Source: a bacterium
Lineage (GTDB): Bacteria; Hydrothermota; UBA3072; B12-G15
Assembly (NCBI GenBank): GCA_003646055.1
Contig: QNDZ01000109.1
Location: 1 to 5,805 of the forward strand
DNA length: 5,805 nt
Reading direction: 5' to 3'
Shown here: positions 4,787 through 5,805 of the stretch, one piece after another
How positions within the stretch are numbered: position 1 is the stretch's first letter
Layout of the letters: every line of letters begins with the position of its first letter
Notes under the pieces: generated by a model
What the model was told of the DNA's origin: nothing
What the model saw: only the letters and a program-made list of their open reading frames with translations
The model's database searches: none
Program-made: the position numbers and the translations under genes

Positions 4787-5341
4787 ATGGATACAAGGTC
4801 AAAAATCTTAAGGTTTCTCAGGGAGTTTATTGCTGAAAATGGATTTCCGCCAACAGTCAGGGAGATTGCATCCCATCTCGGTTTCAGAAGCACAAAGGCG
4901 GTCAAGGTTCATCTGGATATAATGGCAGGGGAAGGGCTTATAAGGAAGGTTCCTGGTAGGGCAAGGGGGATAGAACCCGTTGAAAGGGGACTGCCCGTGC
5001 TGGGAAGCGTGCCTGCTGGCCGGCCAGTTTTGAGATATGAGAATGTGGAAGATTGGTTTGACCCCTTTATCTGGAAGGATTGTTTTCTCCTCAGGGTGGA
5101 GGGAGACAGTATGATTGGGGCGGGCATAATGGATGGAGACCTTGTGGTGGTATCCCCTGATACCGCTTCAGAACCAGGTGAGATTGTGGTGGCAAGGGTG
5201 GAAGGAGAGGTTACAGTGAAGAGACTGATTAAAAAGGAGGGAGAATATCTCCTGAAACCAGAGAATCCCGATTACCAGGTGATAGAAGGACCCTTTGAAC
5301 TGGTTGGAAGGGTTGTTGGGGTATTGAGGAGGTTTTCATGA
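4787..5341 (+). CDS. lexA: SOS response transcriptional repressor LexA
   Basis: Represses DNA-damage genes and, on activation by RecA filaments, cleaves itself (family knowledge). 184 residues, slightly shorter than the E. coli protein. Seen: the N-terminal winged helix-turn-helix (about 1-65) with FPPTVREIASHLGFRSTKAVKVHLDIM; the cleavage site Ala77-Gly78 in SVPAGRP; the catalytic serine Ser108 in VEGDSMIGAGI; and the general-base lysine Lys145 in EVTVKRL. All residues needed for self-cleavage are present. ATG 4787 has AGGAGG 5 nt upstream. The stop overlaps the start of dinB by 4 nt, so the two are co-translated. The perfect inverted repeat on its own promoter points to autorepression. Confidence 0.97.
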   Translation: MDTRSKILRFLREFIAENGFPPTVREIASHLGFRSTKAVKVHLDIMAGEGLIRKVPGRARGIEPVERGLPVLGSVPAGRPVLRYENVEDWFDPFIWKDCFLLRVEGDSMIGAGIMDGDLVVVSPDTASEPGEIVVARVEGEVTVKRLIKKEGEYLLKPENPDYQVIEGPFELVGRVVGVLRRFS

Positions 5342-5805
5342 TAGCCTTCTGTGACATTGATGCATTTTACGCCTCTGTTGAAGAGATTTTAAGACCAGAA
5401 TTGAAGGGGAAACCCATAATTGTGGGTGGTAGTTCAGGAATAAAAGGGGTTGTTGCCACTGCATCATACGAGGCAAGGAGGTATGGTGTCCATTCAGGCA
5501 TGCCCATATTTCAGGCAAGGAAACTCTGCCCATACTGTATATTCCTTGATGGAAACTTCAGGATTTATGAAGAGTACTCAAGAAAATTCTTCAATATACT
5601 TGAGGAATTTTCCCCCATTGTTGAGCACACCTCTGTTGATGAGGCATACCTTGATATCACTGGATGCGAGAGGTTGTTTGGAACCCCTCCTGAGATAGGG
5701 CTGATGATAAAAAGGAGGGTTTTTGAGGAAACAGGCCTGAAGGTAACCATAGGTATAGGTATATCAAGGGCTGTTTCAAAGATGGCAGCAGACACAGTGA
5801 AGCCA
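5338..5805 (+). CDS. dinB: DNA polymerase IV (Y family), 5' part only (partial)
   Basis: Error-prone translesion polymerase that extends primers past damaged bases. The first 156 residues are present and the gene runs off the right edge. Seen: the catalytic metal-binding start FCDIDAFYASVE (Asp6 and Asp8), with Tyr11 at the steric-gate position; the nucleotide-binding region KGVVATASYEARRYGVHSGMP (36-55); the second catalytic motif HTSVDEAYLD with Asp101 and Glu102; then VTIGIGISRAVSKMAADTVKP (136-156), the usual palm-to-thumb boundary region. The ATG overlaps the lexA stop as ATGA, with GAGGAGG upstream, so translation is probably coupled and control is through the LexA box. Both the metal ligands and the family spacing are normal. 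Confidence 0.96.
   Translation, partial: MIAFCDIDAFYASVEEILRPELKGKPIIVGGSSGIKGVVATASYEARRYGVHSGMPIFQARKLCPYCIFLDGNFRIYEEYSRKFFNILEEFSPIVEHTSVDEAYLDITGCERLFGTPPEIGLMIKRRVFEETGLKVTIGIGISRAVSKMAADTVKP

Noticed and set aside
1..5805. tRNA, rRNA, CRISPR array or insertion sequence
   Set aside because: I saw no clover-leaf, regular direct-repeat array, transposase motif or terminal inverted repeats.

Overview
The window looks like chromosomal DNA from an uncultured or little-studied anaerobic bacterium of moderate G+C. Nearly every gene has a strong AGGAGG-type Shine-Dalgarno site, arginine is often AGG or AGA, and isoleucine is often ATA. That codon use is common in thermophiles. One protein ends in a domain resembling the C-terminal sorting domain of type IX secretion substrates, and there is a lipoprotein, so a Gram-negative envelope of the Bacteroidetes/FCB or a related candidate-phylum kind (for example WOR-3/Stahlbacteria) is likely. 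This placement is inference, not proof.

Positions 1-1183, minus strand: a butyrate kinase gene (buk) is followed 17 nt later by the start of a phosphate butyryltransferase-type gene (ptb) that runs off the window. Together they would interconvert acyl-CoA and acyl phosphate and make ATP. The buk promoter has a perfect 22-bp palindrome just upstream of its -35 box. Divergent from it, at 1345-1641, is a small lipoprotein with a pseudopilin-G-like soluble region; its promoter places the transcript start on the ATG, so the mRNA is probably leaderless.

Positions 1642-2270: a 48-codon small ORF of unknown nature lies just ahead of a 133-residue helical protein of the DUF6483 type.

Positions 2271-4620: a long, structured leader (about 190 nt) precedes two genes that overlap by ATGA. 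The first encodes a probably exported protein with a beta-rich middle region that may be NTR/TIMP- or OB-like. The second encodes a matrixin-like zinc metallopeptidase with the signature HEIGHMIGLAD and a type IX-like C-terminal domain. The metallopeptidase reading frame is broken near 3677, so it is a frameshifted gene, a sequencing error or, less likely, a recoded gene.

Positions 4621-5805: lexA and dinB overlap by 4 nt and form an SOS operon. A perfect 16-bp inverted repeat resembling a Gram-positive-type SOS box covers the predicted lexA transcription start, which indicates autoregulation. dinB runs off the right edge.

The most unusual parts are the structured leader of the metallopeptidase operon, the pairing of a metzincin with an NTR-like partner, the palindrome at buk, and the leaderless lipoprotein gene.
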